Positions 47,668 through 59,189 of a DNA stretch of 64,000 bases are shown piece by piece. The DNA comes from Triplophysa rosa. Its lineage: Eukaryota; Chordata; Actinopteri; Cypriniformes; Nemacheilidae. How positions within the stretch are numbered: position 1 is the first letter of the stretch; each line of letters opens with the position of its first letter. The DNA lies in assembly GCF_024868665.1 (NCBI RefSeq), contig NC_079891.1, forward strand, positions 35,100,332 through 35,164,331, read 5' to 3'. The position numbers and the translations under genes were made by a program. Below the pieces are notes generated by a model. That model searched no databases. It was not told the origin of the DNA and saw only the letters and a list, made by a program, of their open reading frames with translations.

Positions 47668-50600
47668 TTACCCATGTACACAAATGTTTGAGCTCGTGTG
47701 TTTGTGTTTTGTGCAGTGGAGGCAGAGGATCTGAGCTCGCGTCTGCAGGCCAGTAAACGGCGAGTGTCGGAGTTGGAGAGAACATTATCAACAGTCTCTA
47801 CACAACAGAAACAGTTTGAGAAGGTACCAAAGGAAGCTTCCGCATCACGGTTTAAGTTGACACACGGACACAGCTTGCGTTACAAAAACGTGTGTTTTGT
47901 TTCCTGCAGCACAATAAAGAGCTTGAGAAGGAGAGAGACAACCTCCGAGTAGAAATCCTCAGATTGAAGTATGTCCAGTTTTATTTCTCTCATCATCACT
48001 GTGTGCTTGTTGCGCTAGCTGCAGATGTTTGATGTTCTCTGTGGGTTTCTCAGTAACGTGAGTGAAGAGTCCAGACAGCAGAGCTCTGAACTCTCCGAGC
48101 AGCTCAAACTGAGAGTGAATGAGAACAAAGCCGCGAAGCATGAACTCCACGAGCTCGGCAAGCGCTTGGAGATGGCCGACAGCATGCTGCAGCAGGTGAG
48201 GACACAGCAGACACGCTCACAACACGCAATACTCGTCTTCTGTTTCCTGTGACGTAAACGTCTCTGTTTCTTCTTCTGCGTGTGAAGTTCTCCAGTCAGT
48301 CTGGACCTCCGTCAGAACAACAGCAGGTTCATCTTCTACTGGAGGAGAAACACCAGTTAGAGGAGCACACGGCTCAGGTGTGTGTTTGATATTGGCATCT
48401 GTTTAAACAGGTTTTGTGACCCGAATATTCAACACACATTCACAGGTGCTCATGAAATGAAGGCCAGAAGTGACGTAGCTCACTAGGTTTTGGCACAGAA
48501 TGATTAAAGTGTGTTTTTGTTTAGCTGATGGAGTCGGTAGCTCAGCTGAGGATGGAGAGGGACCAGTACGCTCTTCAGATACAGGAGGAGGGGCGAGTTT
48601 GGAAAGACAAGACGGAACAACTTCTATCTCAGGTACATATGCACACACACACACTCCTGGAGAGAGTTTATGATGCTGAACGTTGTGTTGTGTTGTGTAG
48701 GTACGGCTGATGTCTGAGGAAAGGGACACCACAGCTGCTGAAATTATTGAACTGCAGGACAAGATCTCAGAGCTGGAGAACGCTGCAGGTACTTCTTGAG
48801 GCCGTGGTATGCTTCCCTTTTGAAGCGTACGTGAAGGACAGCGTACAGCGCACTTAACGCTAATTTTGTTTTTGTTACCTCGCCTACATAGTATGCATAG
48901 GTCACACATGCGCGTGCGTTTCTTGCCGTAATTAGTTTAACCACAAGGTTGCAACAATGTCCTGTAGACACCGTTGCTTCTTCTTCCAGTAGCAACCAAC
49001 AAAGCAACATGTCCTTCTCCTTTATTGTTGTTCTGTTTCATTTCGCCACCCCCGAACCAGCATAAATGCTCCTTAAGGACACCTGTTGGCCAGAAGAGTT
49101 ATTGCAATATGTCGGAATGCGCATGCGTCAAAACTCGTGTGTACGCATACGAGTCGAAGGAAGTATACTTTTCAAGGCTGTGCGTTGGGCTGTACGCGAG
49201 TATAAAAAAGGGAAGCATACCACAGGCTTTATACACACCCGCTACATGCATTATTCGTTACGCTTCCATTTGAAGGTTATTTCATACTTTTGATGTCTTT
49301 TCTGTCTGCAGCTCTGATGAACAAAGAGCAGGAGTCTCAGGCCTCGTCACAGAGCACAGGACCCTCAGAAAGTGAACTGGCCCTTCAGGAAACCATCCGC
49401 AGTCTTCAGCAGGAACGCGATTCTCTCAGTCTACAGTATCAAGCACAGGTGACCGCCACACATAATTCCAGCGTCATAACGTGCCAGCAGCATTTTCCCC
49501 CACACGTCGTTACATGCGTGTATAACCGTCGCCGTGTGTCCCACAGGTGCGGGACAATGAGCAGCTCAGTCGACTGGTGCAGGAACAGGAGGTCAGGCTG
49601 GAGGAGCTGGAGAGACAGACAGAACGCACCGTTGAAGACGCGCATGATCGACTGCGCATTTTAGAGGACGCCCAGAGTGACAAGGCCACCATCAGTCGAG
49701 CGCTGGCCCAGAACAGAGACCTGAAAGATCAGCTGGCCGAGCTTCAGAACGGCTTCGTCAAGCTGGTGAGCATCTTCCTGGAAAGATGACGGTCACCTCG
49801 TCTCATCCGATTGGCTGAGTTATGACTGTTTTCTTCCTCCAGACCAATGAAAACATGGAGCTGACCAACGCTCTGCAGTCAGAGCATCACATTAAGAAGG
49901 AGATCGCTCGTAAGATGGGTCAACTGCAGGAAGATCTTCACAACGCCAAAGAACAGGTCTGTTGACATGACTATACTAGATTTTCATTTAATATTCTTCC
50001 ATAATGATTGTTTAATCCTATTGTCCGTGCCTCGTCCAATCAGCTGCTCGAGAAGTCGAAGGAGAGGGTGTCCATACAGGAACAGAGAGATCAGTACCTG
50101 AGTCATCTGCAGCAGTACACGGCCGGTTACCAGCAGCTGGTGGCGGAGCGTGAACATCTACACAAGCAGTTCCTGCAGCAGGCGCAGCTGATGGACCGAC
50201 TTCAGCACGATGAGGTGCAGGGCAAAGTTCAGCTGGAACAGAGTCACATGCAGCTGCAGCAGGCGCAGGTAACTGCCAGGCATGACAAGAAATGCAGCCC
50301 ATTCTTATTTTCAACCTTTGCATGCTCAAATCCCCTGCCTGCTTCTTTCCGCAGGAGAAGTTAAATCAGCTGGTCAGAGACAATGAGGAGTTGAAGACTG
50401 AAGTTCAGGAGCTCTTGAACAGCTCCTCGATGAGCCAGTCGAGTAGAGATCAGGGTAAGTCTGACTTTGAAGCGCTCCACAGATCTCCACGGTTCTGTTG
50501 TGAACGAACTGATAAATAGCCTGTTGGATTTTGAAGGAGATGGATTGGAAAGTCCTTCACCTGCAGACAGCTTCATGAAGTCTCAGATTGTCATCCCAGA

Positions 50601-53600
50601 AGACTTCGAGAGCAGAGAAGAGATGGTGAGTTGGTCAAAATAAAAGACTGAATTGCTTTCACATCAAATCCGTTTCGTTTTGACTTCAGTGAGTGAATTC
50701 TTGCTCTTTGTTTTGTTTAGGAGGAGTTTGTGCATTCCGCTCTGTCACGTCTGGAGGAGGAGCGAGATGAGATGAGACGCAGGTTTGAAGAGGAGCGGAG
50801 ACTTCATCACGCCACCCGGCAACAGTTGGCGACTATGAGTCATGAGCATTATCATCATCATCATCACGACACTCGCACAGAGACAGGTTACACTTCCGGA
50901 CTAACCCAGCTGTTGTTTCCTTCAGGAAGTGCAGATGTAGTTTTGTGAGCGGCGTGTGTCTGTGTGTTTTAGCGGAGAGCTCCAGTGGTGTTCCTGTGGA
51001 GGTCCATGAGGTTCAGCGGGATGCAATGGAGAAACTCCAGCAGCGTTTCACAACTCTCATGCAGGAGAAGGTGGATCTGAGGGAGAGATTAGAGGAGCTG
51101 GAACACCGCTGCATTCAGCTCTCAGGGGAAACGGACACGATCGGTGAGAACACGGATGGCATCAAGTGCCTAAATATTTCTTAATGGGAACAGACCGGGA
51201 ACCATAAACACAGCCATGATACAAACTGAACTGTAAGATGTTGGATGTGTTAAACCCCATCGGCGATTTTGAGATGCCCATTGGTTCTGAATATTTCTAG
51301 GTGGATTTTAATGAGCTCAAATAGGGCAGTCACGATTATTAAACTATCGTCTCATCGCGTTTGTTTGACCTCATCGCGATGGTTTCAGATCATCGCAATT
51401 ATTGCACATCTCTATAGACGACACAAGGGGAGCTGTAGTGCCTGCATAGTGCATATTTTAGTGTATATATTGTAACTAAAGTATGGTAATAATGGTAAAA
51501 TGTACCACCACAACACCATCACTTTAAAAAATGTAAAGTAAAATTTTATTGTAATCTTGCAAGTGAGAAAAAAACAGACTAGAAGCTTTTCTATGACTGA
51601 TAGCATTTTAATGATGGCTTCAATTCACCCCTGATCAATTTACTCAATTTATCAATGAAGTATTTGGCGGTTGTATTATGGACACGTAAAAGCCTACACC
51701 TTGAATATATGATGACCCCATTTTTTCCAATGTATTTCCTAGAAAAAACAAAAATGTATGATAATTAAATTTCATAGCCCTAAAACAGACAATTAATCGT
51801 CAAAGCCCCCCAAAAAACAGACAATCGCCAAAGCACCAAAAACAGAGACAATCGGCAAAGCCCCCCCCAAAACAGACAAGTAATCGCCATAATCGGCAAA
51901 GCCCCCCAAAACCAGACAATTAATCGCCAAAGCCCAAACCAGACAATTAATCGCCAAAGCCCAAACCAGACAATTAATCGGCAAAGCCCAAAACAGACAA
52001 CTAATCGCCAAAGCCCAAAGCAGACAATTAATCGCCAAAGCCCAAAAACAGACAATTAATCGACAAAACCCCAAACAGACAACTAATCGACAAAGCCCAA
52101 AACAGACAATTAATCGCCAAAGCCCAAAACAGACAATTAACCGACAAAGCCCAAACAGACAACTAATCGACAAAGCCCCAAACAGACAATTAATCGCCAA
52201 AGCCCAAAACAGACAATTAATCGCCAAAGCCCAAAACAGACAATTAATCGCCAAAGCCCAAAACAGACAATTCTTTGCCAAAGCCCAAAACAGACAATTC
52301 TTTGCCAAAGCCCTAAACAGACAGTTAATCGTCACAATCGCCAAAGACCCAAAACGGGCAAATTAATCGCCAAAGTCCCAACATAGACAATTAATCGCCA
52401 AAGCCCAAAAACAGACAATTAATGGTCATAATTGCCAAACCCTAAAAACAGACGATTACTCATCATAATCGCCAATGTCCGCAATGCAGACAATCAATCG
52501 TCATAATCGTCAACGCCCCAAAACAGACAAATAATCGCCAAAGCCTAAAAACAGACAATTAACTGCCATAATCGTCAATGCCCCAAGACGGACAATAAAT
52601 CGTCAAAGCCTAAAAACAGACAAACGCCAAGTTTCATAATCATCACAGCCCTATGCCCAAATGTTTTTATGCATCTGATGATTTTTTGTCTTGCACTGGC
52701 CATTAATTAAACCAGTTTGGGTCGACCACTGTTTCTCATAGCTACCCGTTTGATCTGTTAGGTGAATACATTGCACTGTATCAGAACCAGAGAGCCATCA
52801 TGAAACAGAGACACTTTGAAAAAGAGCAATACATCAACATGCTGGCCAAAGACAAGGAGGAGATGAAGGTACCTGCGATGATTGTGTAAGAAATATACTG
52901 TATGTGTGCTCTGCTGTGTGATGTTGCTGATGATGTGACGTGTGTTTTAGACTAAGTTAGCCGAGCTGCAGGACCTGGTCATGCGTTTGGTGGGGGAAAG
53001 AAACGAGTGGTACAGCAGATACATGAGTGCCATCGGTAACCCTGACCTCCTGCCGTCTGGAGAAGAGCCCGCTGAGAGACGCCAGCTCAATGCTGTGGAT
53101 AGTCCAGGTACAACACTGTCATTCATAGACACGCATTAGTATCGGAAGGTCTGATTCAGATTCATTTCTGATTGGTCAGTTGCAATATTCCGAGGCCTGT
53201 TTTCAACCGCTAAATCTGATAACACGCCATTCATCTGAATACTGTCCAGTCATCTTAACTGGTGCAGCTTAATCCTTAAAAATAAATGAAGAATAAACGA
53301 GTAAAAGAAGGTTTTATTTGTTGTAAATAAGCTTATGAAATAATTCCATTTCTTTTTTTTAATTCAGTAAAATTTTTTGGTGTATACTAAGTGTAGAATG
53401 GTATGGTAGTCAGTCTCAAGGCTTGTCCACACTGGGACGATAATCGCACGCATTAATCGCTGACGTTTAATGCTCGTGACTAAACAAAGGGCGCCAATGT
53501 GAGTGTACACACCGACGTGCAAAACAAAAATTGAGAAACATCCATAAAGTTGCTCAGCGCCACCTTGTGTACCGGGGTGTTTCTGTTTTTCATTAAGCGC

Positions 53601-54067
53601 CGGCTATGTCAGGGAGGGAATTTGCACGTTCACCCGGCTCATCGCCAGTGAAAATCGCTTGGGTATGAACGTCCAAAAACATCTTGAAAAACACGCGCTT
53701 ATCGTCCCGGTGTGTACAAGCCTTCACAACTTTTCTGTGATTTTTATTTAGTGATATTTGTCTAATCTCATTCCACACAGCGATTCTGGACATAAGCACT
53801 GCGGTCGATGCGTCTGTAGGACCTCAGTCCAGCATGGATCCTGAGATTCATTCCCAGAGTTCCGAGAGGCCCGGATCTGGACCAGAGCTCGCTGCCGGCC
53901 CGTCACTGAGGCCCAAAGAGGACGGCACGGCCCGTCAGATCATGCAGCTCTTGCAGGAAATCCAGAATCCTCAGGCCAAACCCATGTCCTTCCTGGGAGA
54001 AAACCCGTGCATCCCGTTCTTCTACCGGCCCGACGAACAGGATGAAGTCAAGATCTTAGTGGTCTAA
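34476..54067 (+). CDS. golga2: Golgin subfamily A member 2 (GM130)
   Basis: Cis-Golgi tethering coiled-coil protein: it binds p115 at its N-terminus and GRASP65 at its C-terminus, and in mitosis captures importin-alpha to free TPX2. Coding exons: 34476-34523, 40810-40929, 42513-42596, 43111-43245, 43560-43609, 43742-43805, 44147-44206, 44979-45059, 46011-46049, 46133-46195, 47527-47620, 47717-47823, 47910-47968, 48054-48195, 48288-48377, 48525-48632, 48701-48788, 49312-49448, 49547-49765, 49843-49956, 50044-50268, 50355-50454, 50537-50625, 50721-50886, 50973-51143, 52762-52868, 52951-53107, 53781-54067. All phases close, giving 1067 residues (human about 1000). Key matches: start [16 protein letters not shown], a basic patch PKKKRKVKG at 33-41, [51 protein letters not shown]-type helix, [20 protein letters not shown], and the tail [21 protein letters not shown] that binds GRASP65. 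Oddities: Thr-Pro at 25-26 where human has Ser-Pro, and a His cluster at 813-821. Confidence 0.96.
34524..35927. other. golga2 intron 1, unique part
   Basis: Starts with CpG-containing sequence next to exon 1 (34600-34740). It continues with AT-rich intron sequence that holds loosely repeated phrases around 35170-35540 (TAGGTGGGCAGCTCACTTGA-like), suggesting an old short tandem duplication. No exon seen. Confidence 0.4.
35928..37153. mobile_element. 'GGGCCCTAT' TIR element, interrupted by a hAT-like element
   Basis: Left end AAGGGCCCTATCACACAC and right end AAAATAGGGCCTC are inverted. The subterminal sequence is rich in GCGCAA / TTGCGCC motifs (GACGCAAGTG near the left, GCACTTGCGCCCTGCGC near the right). 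It is split by a younger hAT-like element at 36249-36689. I found no convincing target duplication for the outer element. Confidence 0.6.
36249..36689. mobile_element. hAT-like nonautonomous element, nested
   Basis: Ends CAGTGTTGGGTTAC and GTTACACCCAACACTG, with a perfect 8-bp duplication CTTATTAC on each side (36241-36248, 36690-36697). It sits inside the GGGCCCTAT element, so it is the younger of the two. Confidence 0.9.
37728..39184 (-). pseudogene. LINE reverse transcriptase part of ORF2 (frameshifted)
   Basis: Two frames together cover the RT: 39184-38795 ([29 protein letters not shown]) and 38777-37728 (LDPLQFAYR through the FADD catalytic motif to [11 protein letters not shown]). The change of frame falls near 38825, where one base appears missing. 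The C-terminus is complete. Confidence 0.8.
39185..40375 (-). pseudogene. LINE endonuclease part of ORF2 (stop at its end)
   Basis: Apurinic-like endonuclease domain with the expected GDFN and SDH motifs. The frame is open at least from 40240 and its homology continues upstream to about 40375 ([19 protein letters not shown]). It ends at a TGA (39187-39185) directly after NDFY, where related elements continue, so this is a nonsense change. Confidence 0.8.
41617..42280. mobile_element. TTAA-flanked nonautonomous element in golga2 intron 2
   Basis: Ends AGATGAGGTAACAC and TTGTTACCCCACCT are inverted, flanked by TTAA (41613-41616, 42281-42284). 664 bases with CpG-rich interior segments; the 142-codon open frame across its left half has no domain. 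Confidence 0.65.
45433..45799. mobile_element. TTAA-flanked nonautonomous element in golga2 intron 8
   Basis: Ends ATGTGCAATGTG and CACACTGCACCT are inverted, with TTAA on both sides (45429-45432, 45800-45803). Confidence 0.75.
46432..46952. mobile_element. TTAA-flanked nonautonomous element in golga2 intron 10
   Basis: Ends AGGGGTCACATG and CATATGGCCCCT are inverted, with TTAA at 46428-46431 and 46953-46956. The interior has a 'CCCCGCCTCTCTGAAACGCG' phrase familiar from fish repeats. Confidence 0.75.
47619..47662. repeat. (GT)n microsatellite abutting a golga2 donor site
   Basis: About 21 GT units start at the donor of golga2 exon 11 (AAGACAG then GTGTGTGT...). The whole intron is only 96 bases (47621-47716). 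Confidence 0.95.
51322..52653. mobile_element. hAT-like element expanded by an internal minisatellite
   Basis: Inverted ends TAGGGCAGTCACGATTATTA and TAATCATCACAGCCCTA, with flanks agctcaaa / tgcccaaa (six of eight bases alike). Most of its right two thirds is the minisatellite at 51780-52640. It lies in golga2 intron 25. Confidence 0.65.
51780..52640. repeat. 27-bp minisatellite in golga2 intron 25
   Basis: About 30 imperfect units of the form CAGACAATTAATCGCCAAAG followed by CCCAAAA, with variants (CTAATCGA, TTCTTTGCC, insertions of 'CATAATCG'). The most regular part is 51900-52330. Open frames here ([15 protein letters not shown]...) are repeat artefacts. Confidence 0.95.
53418..53724. 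mobile_element. short TIR element in golga2 intron 27
   Basis: The first 26 and last 26 bases are inverted repeats with two mismatches (AAGGCTTGTCCACACTGGGA... against ...TCCCGGTGTGTACAAGCCTT). 307 bases, no coding capacity. Confidence 0.75.
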
Positions 54068-56000
54068 AATCCATCTGTCACAGTTTTCTGCGTCTGTCTC
54101 TCTCTGTCATTCTTAATGTGAGACTGTCGTTCTGTTCAACGCGTGATGACGCCAACACATATGTTGGCCTTTCTTCTGTTTCTCTGGCTGAATGAGAGAA
54201 ATCTCTGGACTTCTGTGAATCTCGGGTTGGATGGACGTCTGCGTTCTGCTCCTGTTGTTTATTTCATCGAGTGGTGTATTAGAGGGATGCAGTCTAGGTC
54301 AGGGATGATTTCATCTGGACGATGCAGATTTTTTGTTTTGCTTAACATGACACACTCTTTAGATACTAAAGTCGGGCGGGTAAACGGATTGCACACTAAC
54401 AAGGGTCACTTTGAGGAGTGGTGTTGGATTTGAGAGAGCATTGTTTAGACAAACGTACAGCAAGTAGGGCAAAGTATTGTGATCCAGTACTAGAATGTGA
54501 ATCTAGATCGGAAGTATAGTTTGAACAGAAAGCGATGTGGTTTCTGCATCACACACAGCAGTCTAGTGTGAAGCGGGTTTGTGGAGGACAAAACCAAACT
54601 TCTCAAAGGCATTCGTTAGATGTTAAATCGTACCATCTCGTGAGTTTGTGTTTACTCTAATAGTTGTTTACTTTTAACGCAGAGGGAGTTCATTGAAAGA
54701 TTGAATTTATAATCTTGTTTCCCCCATAAACACACCAAGCACTTTGTGTTATGCCAGAGACACGTGACCCGTCAGATCCAGACTTTCGGGGACGCGTGAC
54801 GGGATGATGGCTGTTTGCTGTTAACTCTATGATGTCAGCCGTGCGTTGGCTGAGAGTTGTTTTGTAGAACAAATGAAGAATATTGAACAGATGTTGATGA
54901 GCGAATGAGAAATGAGCGCACAGGTCTGCGAGAGTCGTGTTTGTATACAGCGGTCGTAAGATACGTCTTCCTTCACAGAGAGAAAACGGCCATCGGGAAC
55001 AGGCACAGAATTCTGGGTATTTACGAGAACTGCTCAAATGGAGTGAGAAACGCATCCTATGAAGACCGCAGCTATAACGCATTATAAACGTAGGATAATT
55101 GTGACCACAACTGAAACACAAAATACTTTTCATAGTTATACTTCAATAGAAAAACACAAGCAACCGCTGGTTTCATGACCTATCGTGTGTAATATTTATA
55201 GTGTTGTAATGTCAGGCTTTTAAACAATCAATTATTTATTATAAGGATTTTGTGTGACTGCTGTGGTCTCAATTATTGTCACAAATTGGAATGAGTATTT
55301 GAACCTATGATGCTTTATGACGCATTATAATCCATATGGGCTTCGTAGTGTTCCACGCTCATTTTGTTTTGTTTATTTCTATTCACCGGAAGATTTTCAG
55401 AAAACTTAGTGACTAGTTTGTTATCATATATGTTGGTATAACTGGAACGCATGTTAAAGCAGAAGAACAGAAATGAGTTGTGTGTGTGTCGGGGCGGTAC
55501 GTCTATGTGTTCCCGTACCGTCTGGCGCAGGTGCACTCGAGCACTTTTATGTGTGTGATTGTTGAGCAGTGAATGTCCAGCGTAAACAACACTTGTATCT
55601 GCTTTCTCATCTACTTTTTCTTTTGAATAGGTTTTACAGTGGTTATTTTTGGACGTGGGACGTTAATCAGCGATTATCAAAGCGAGATGCTTCTTTTGAT
55701 TCGAAGAAACATAACAGATGTGTAAATAGTGTAACTGTGTATCATACTGTATATTGGTTTGGGACGGGGACGCTTACATTTACCCGCTGAAGATAAAGAA
55801 TAAATCTAGTGTGAAGAGAAGAAGAGCGAGCGGAGAGATGAGAGGTGGTGTGATTTCATACTAAAGCTTACTTCAATGCCAATTCTATTTATTTGGAATA
55901 ATGACACTAATCTCGTTTAATGTACACGATGAAGGAATGATGGCCTTGTTTCGGCAGAAATATTTCTGATGATGATAATTTTCTTCCAAAATAAACTTGA
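54068..56000 (+). other. golga2 3' UTR
   Basis: Unique sequence with no exon or repeat recognised, ending at AATAAA signals (55799-55804 and 55990-55995). The long UTR of about 1.75-1.95 kb is an inference from the lack of an earlier good signal. Confidence 0.5.
55799..55804 (+). promoter_or_regulatory. golga2 polyadenylation signal
   Basis: AATAAA on the plus strand. A second AATAAA at 55990-55995 is followed by a GT-rich stretch and could be used instead. Confidence 0.5.
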
Positions 56001-56009
56001 TTGAGCAAA

Positions 56010-57221
56010 AGTTGTTCATGTCTGGGAGATGTTTCACTTTTGCTTTGTTTCAGGTCTGAGAGCATTTCAGTTATTTATATGTGAATGCTTCAAATGAACT
56101 GAGTCTACCATAGAAAAGTTGTTATTATTATATATTATTTAAAACATTAGCATTAATATCCCAAACGGACCAAACTGAGAAACATCTGAGCCATGAGCAT
56201 TTTCCTCTGTGTAATATCAGGTTTAGACCCTATCCGAATGTAAAGATGACACAGGAGAGATTTGGTACACTGAACTTTAATAACGACACAGTCAAACTGA
56301 TCCCAGATCAGGACACACTGTTACACACACACACATACACACGTTCTGTCAGCCGTTACACAACTTTCTGCCCAATCACAGAGAGAAGGCCGGTTTACAT
56401 CAATACACTTTCGTTTTTGCACATCATTTTAAGCTTTAAATAAATAACTTAACCATAATAATTTAATATTCAATAATCATACATATGAACTACACGCTAG
56501 TCTTTAAACATTGAAAGCACAATTTGCATAAATGCACCACAAAGATACGCAACATTGAAGATAATGTACATGATAAATAACGTTGATTATTTTCTCATTG
56601 ATAGGTTTTACTAAGACTCAGTGCAGATTCAGAATAAGGGTTGTTTTGTTTTCTCAAACGACAAACAACAATACAGTTCACTGGTGTGAAGGGTTACGTG
56701 ACACTTTCGTTACAAAACAACATCTGAACAAACCACTGATTTCTCTGCATAGACCAGCAGTGACATTTACTCTTGTTCTTAAAGTTTTTTTTTTTTTATC
56801 ATTTATTCACCTTCAAGTCATTGCAAACCCGTATGAGTTTCATTCATCTGCAGAACACAAAAGAAGATGCATGTTGAAGAACATTGATAACCAAACAACA
56901 TTGAATGCCATTGTATGAGGTTTTGAATCACATGAGGGTGAATACAGATTTTCATTTTTTTGGGTGAACTCTCCCTTTAAATTATATTATATATTTTGCA
57001 AAATGTCAATGCACGGCTCATACTTTGACGCTTTATCCACACACACAAAACTTGACCATTGTCTCAAAATACTTTTTATATAATATTTTAGACCCTTTAA
57101 GGAATAACTGTATGTACAGTAACTTTTGTAACTGTAGTTAAAACAAGAACATAACATTTTATGAGACCTCATGAATACTTTAATAATGCAACAGGCTTCA
57201 TAGAAAACCTATATGTGTTTC
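56010..57221. other. convergent spacer between golga2 and dnm1
   Basis: AT-rich; contains one TTAA-family MITE (56783-56976) and no recognised exon. Confidence 0.4.
56783..56976. mobile_element. TTAA-family MITE
   Basis: TTAA at 56779-56782 and 56977-56980. The right end GGGTGAACTCTCCCT is typical of the family; the left end has decayed into a T run, but the adjoining ATCATTTATTCACC is intact. Confidence 0.7.
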
Positions 57222-57635
57222 ATCGGACGCACGCACGCACGCACAGGGACTGCAGTTAACTTCCGGTCCGTGTTTGGCTAGTGTCGAATAATATAACTAT
57301 TTATTTAATTTGTTAATATTCATTTATAATATTATTGTATTGTATTAACTAAACGAGTTGTTAGATTTTGTTGTATGTTCATTTTATTAAATAAACAATT
57401 CGTTGAATGAGTCCTGTCGTTTTGACGCGTTTGAACAAGCCGTATGGTACACTGACATCTAGCGGTTGAGCTTGGTATCGCAGGTATCTAAATTCAAAAT
57501 GTTGGAGAGACGAGTTTAGCCAAACAACGGTTCTTCTCGGTTTCTTTGGATTATTATCAGAAATAATCTACAGGCGCTCTTATTGTTTTTGAATGTGTAC
57601 CGGACGTTAACTGCAGCCCAACGCGCGCATGCGCA
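57222..57635. mobile_element. TIR DNA element (copy B, uninterrupted)
   Basis: Ends CTGCAGTTAACTTCCGGT and ACCGGACGTTAACTGCAG, with GC-alternating outer ends (cgcacgcacgcacgcac / gcgcgcatgcgc). Same orientation and family as 7128-8215, but with a single TTAA near 57345 where copy A carries an insertion. Confidence 0.75.
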
Positions 57636-57639
57636 GTAA

Positions 57640-59117
57640 TGTTTGTTTATGTTGTCACTTTGAACCCGTCTATTGGTGTAAAATGAGAGCTGTTTCTTTG
57701 TATGCTTTAACTGTAAGCAGTATATAGTGTGCAGTAAGCATGTCTCATTCTGATCGCAGCGTGTGAATCTGCCGAATGTTCAACAGTCTTGAGCTTTCTA
57801 TGAAATAAAACAAACAATTTCTGTAAACACACAAAACTTCAGATCGTCTGTTCACCCCAAACAGCATGAATATCTTTTCAACTTGGAAATATGTGACGTA
57901 AACACGACTGATCTGAAAATACATTGCACTCTATAATTCATTCCAGCCTCTCTGGTCTACCGAACGGATGTTTGATTTCTCAAGGTGAACAGATCACATC
58001 ATGTTTTGGACAATAAAAGGATTTTTAGCACTACATATACATTTCGTGAGAAACCACGGCATGCTGTGATTTGTGTCAGCACAATCGTTTTAACATGAGC
58101 CGTAAAGAGGGCAGTTACATAGCGATGAACTTGAAGGTGGAGGAGGGTTCAACCAAAAAGAGACGTCTCACCGCCACCCGTCTGGTCGTCATGAGAAGAT
58201 GCTTTGAAAGGGTTGTTGAGTTCCATCTCTCTGTTCCTGGTTTCTCACGTCAGTTCTGTTGTGCTGATGGGTTTGTTTGCAGGGTGAAAAAACAAAGAAG
58301 AAGAAAGCGGAGAAGGGACGAGCAGGTGCTATGAGCAGGTTATGGGGCTCTCGGGGCGAGAAGTGCTGCCCTTGTTCGCCCGACTGAGCCGTGAAAGCAG
58401 AAAAGGAAAACAAGACACAAGCGTAAGTGTTAAACACAAGCCAAGCCTCAGCGGACAAACGCTAAATGACCCGAGTCCAGAAGACAAAACACACTCTCCT
58501 GTGTACTGTATACAGTGTGGAAAAGCCAACAATAATCATTGGATGATAATCATTCTATGTGTCAGAAGATGAATGGTCGTGTAACTCCAGGAAAGTTTAT
58601 TACCCTTCAGGGGAGTCGAGTGTGGTCTTCTGGCCCGTGACCTCAAGGAGCACTGCAGCCCGACACACATATAAAACAAACAGAAAAGAAGAGCCCCAAA
58701 ATAATGTAGAGAAACACAACTGAACTCATTCCAGAAAGATGCAGTTATCTGAAGACGCTTCGCAGAGATAATGCATCAGAAAAACAAACCGTGACGATGA
58801 AAATAAATCAAGCAACAGAAATCAGAGCAATTGTCAGCACCTCCTGTCGGTTCAATATGTGATCAATACGTTTTATCAATGAGTAACCAGACAAGAAACC
58901 CAGAGATTCTCCAGTTTGGCGTGGTTTTACCGTGGTCAAGTGTAGTCGTGAAACATGTTTTAATGGAGAATCTGTCAAAAATAATCCGATCAGATTGTGC
59001 TATTCAGATTCTGAACTGTACAGCGGGATTCTGTGTGTGTGTTTAAATGAACACCGGGGAGGGGTTTCAGCCTGTATGGGCGTGTCTGTCCTTGTTGTCT
59101 GTCGCATGTGGGAGGGG
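57640..59117 (-). other. probable dnm1 3' UTR
   Basis: Sequence downstream of the SSFLDY stop on the minus strand. A minus-strand AATAAA at 58596-58601 (about 520 bases past the stop) is a candidate end. Open frames on the plus strand (for example 58071-58334) have no domain and no splice partners. Confidence 0.4.
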
Positions 59118-59184
59118 CTAATAATCTAAGAAGGAGGAGTCTGTGGGTCTGTTGGGTCGGGTAGGTGAGGCCGGGGGTCGTCGG
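59118..59184 (-). CDS. dnm1: Dynamin (dnm1) last coding exon, long-tail form
   Basis: A partial gene: only the final exon(s) fall in the window. After the acceptor CCCATGGCAG (exon starts 59184, phase 2 entry) the frame reads RRPPASPTRPNRPTDSSFLDY then TAG at 59120-59118. This matches the end of the dynamin proline-rich domain, whose known tails include RRPPxxPTRP...SSLLD. The domain recruits SH3 proteins such as amphiphysin and endophilin to the GTPase that cuts endocytic necks. Convergent placement beside golga2, as in human 9q34.11, points to dnm1 rather than dnm2 or dnm3. The GTPase, PH and most of the proline-rich domain lie beyond 64000. The tail itself resembles the dynamin-2/3 ends more than the human DNM1 ends, so paralogue identity rests on context. 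Confidence 0.7.
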
Positions 59185-59189
59185 CTGCC

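Noticed and set aside
51793..52344. 183-codon open frame with repeated 'FWALAINCL' units, looking like a repeat membrane protein
   Set aside because: It is the translation of the 27-bp minisatellite; 27 is divisible by three, so frames stay open. No start context, splice sites or domain.
51780..52640. Possible CRISPR-like array
   Set aside because: Units are contiguous 27-bp tandem repeats without unique spacers, inside an intron of a vertebrate gene.
58071..58334. Plus-strand open frame with a basic C-terminus
   Set aside because: No similarity recognised, no splice sites of quality, and it overlaps the likely dnm1 3' UTR on the other strand.
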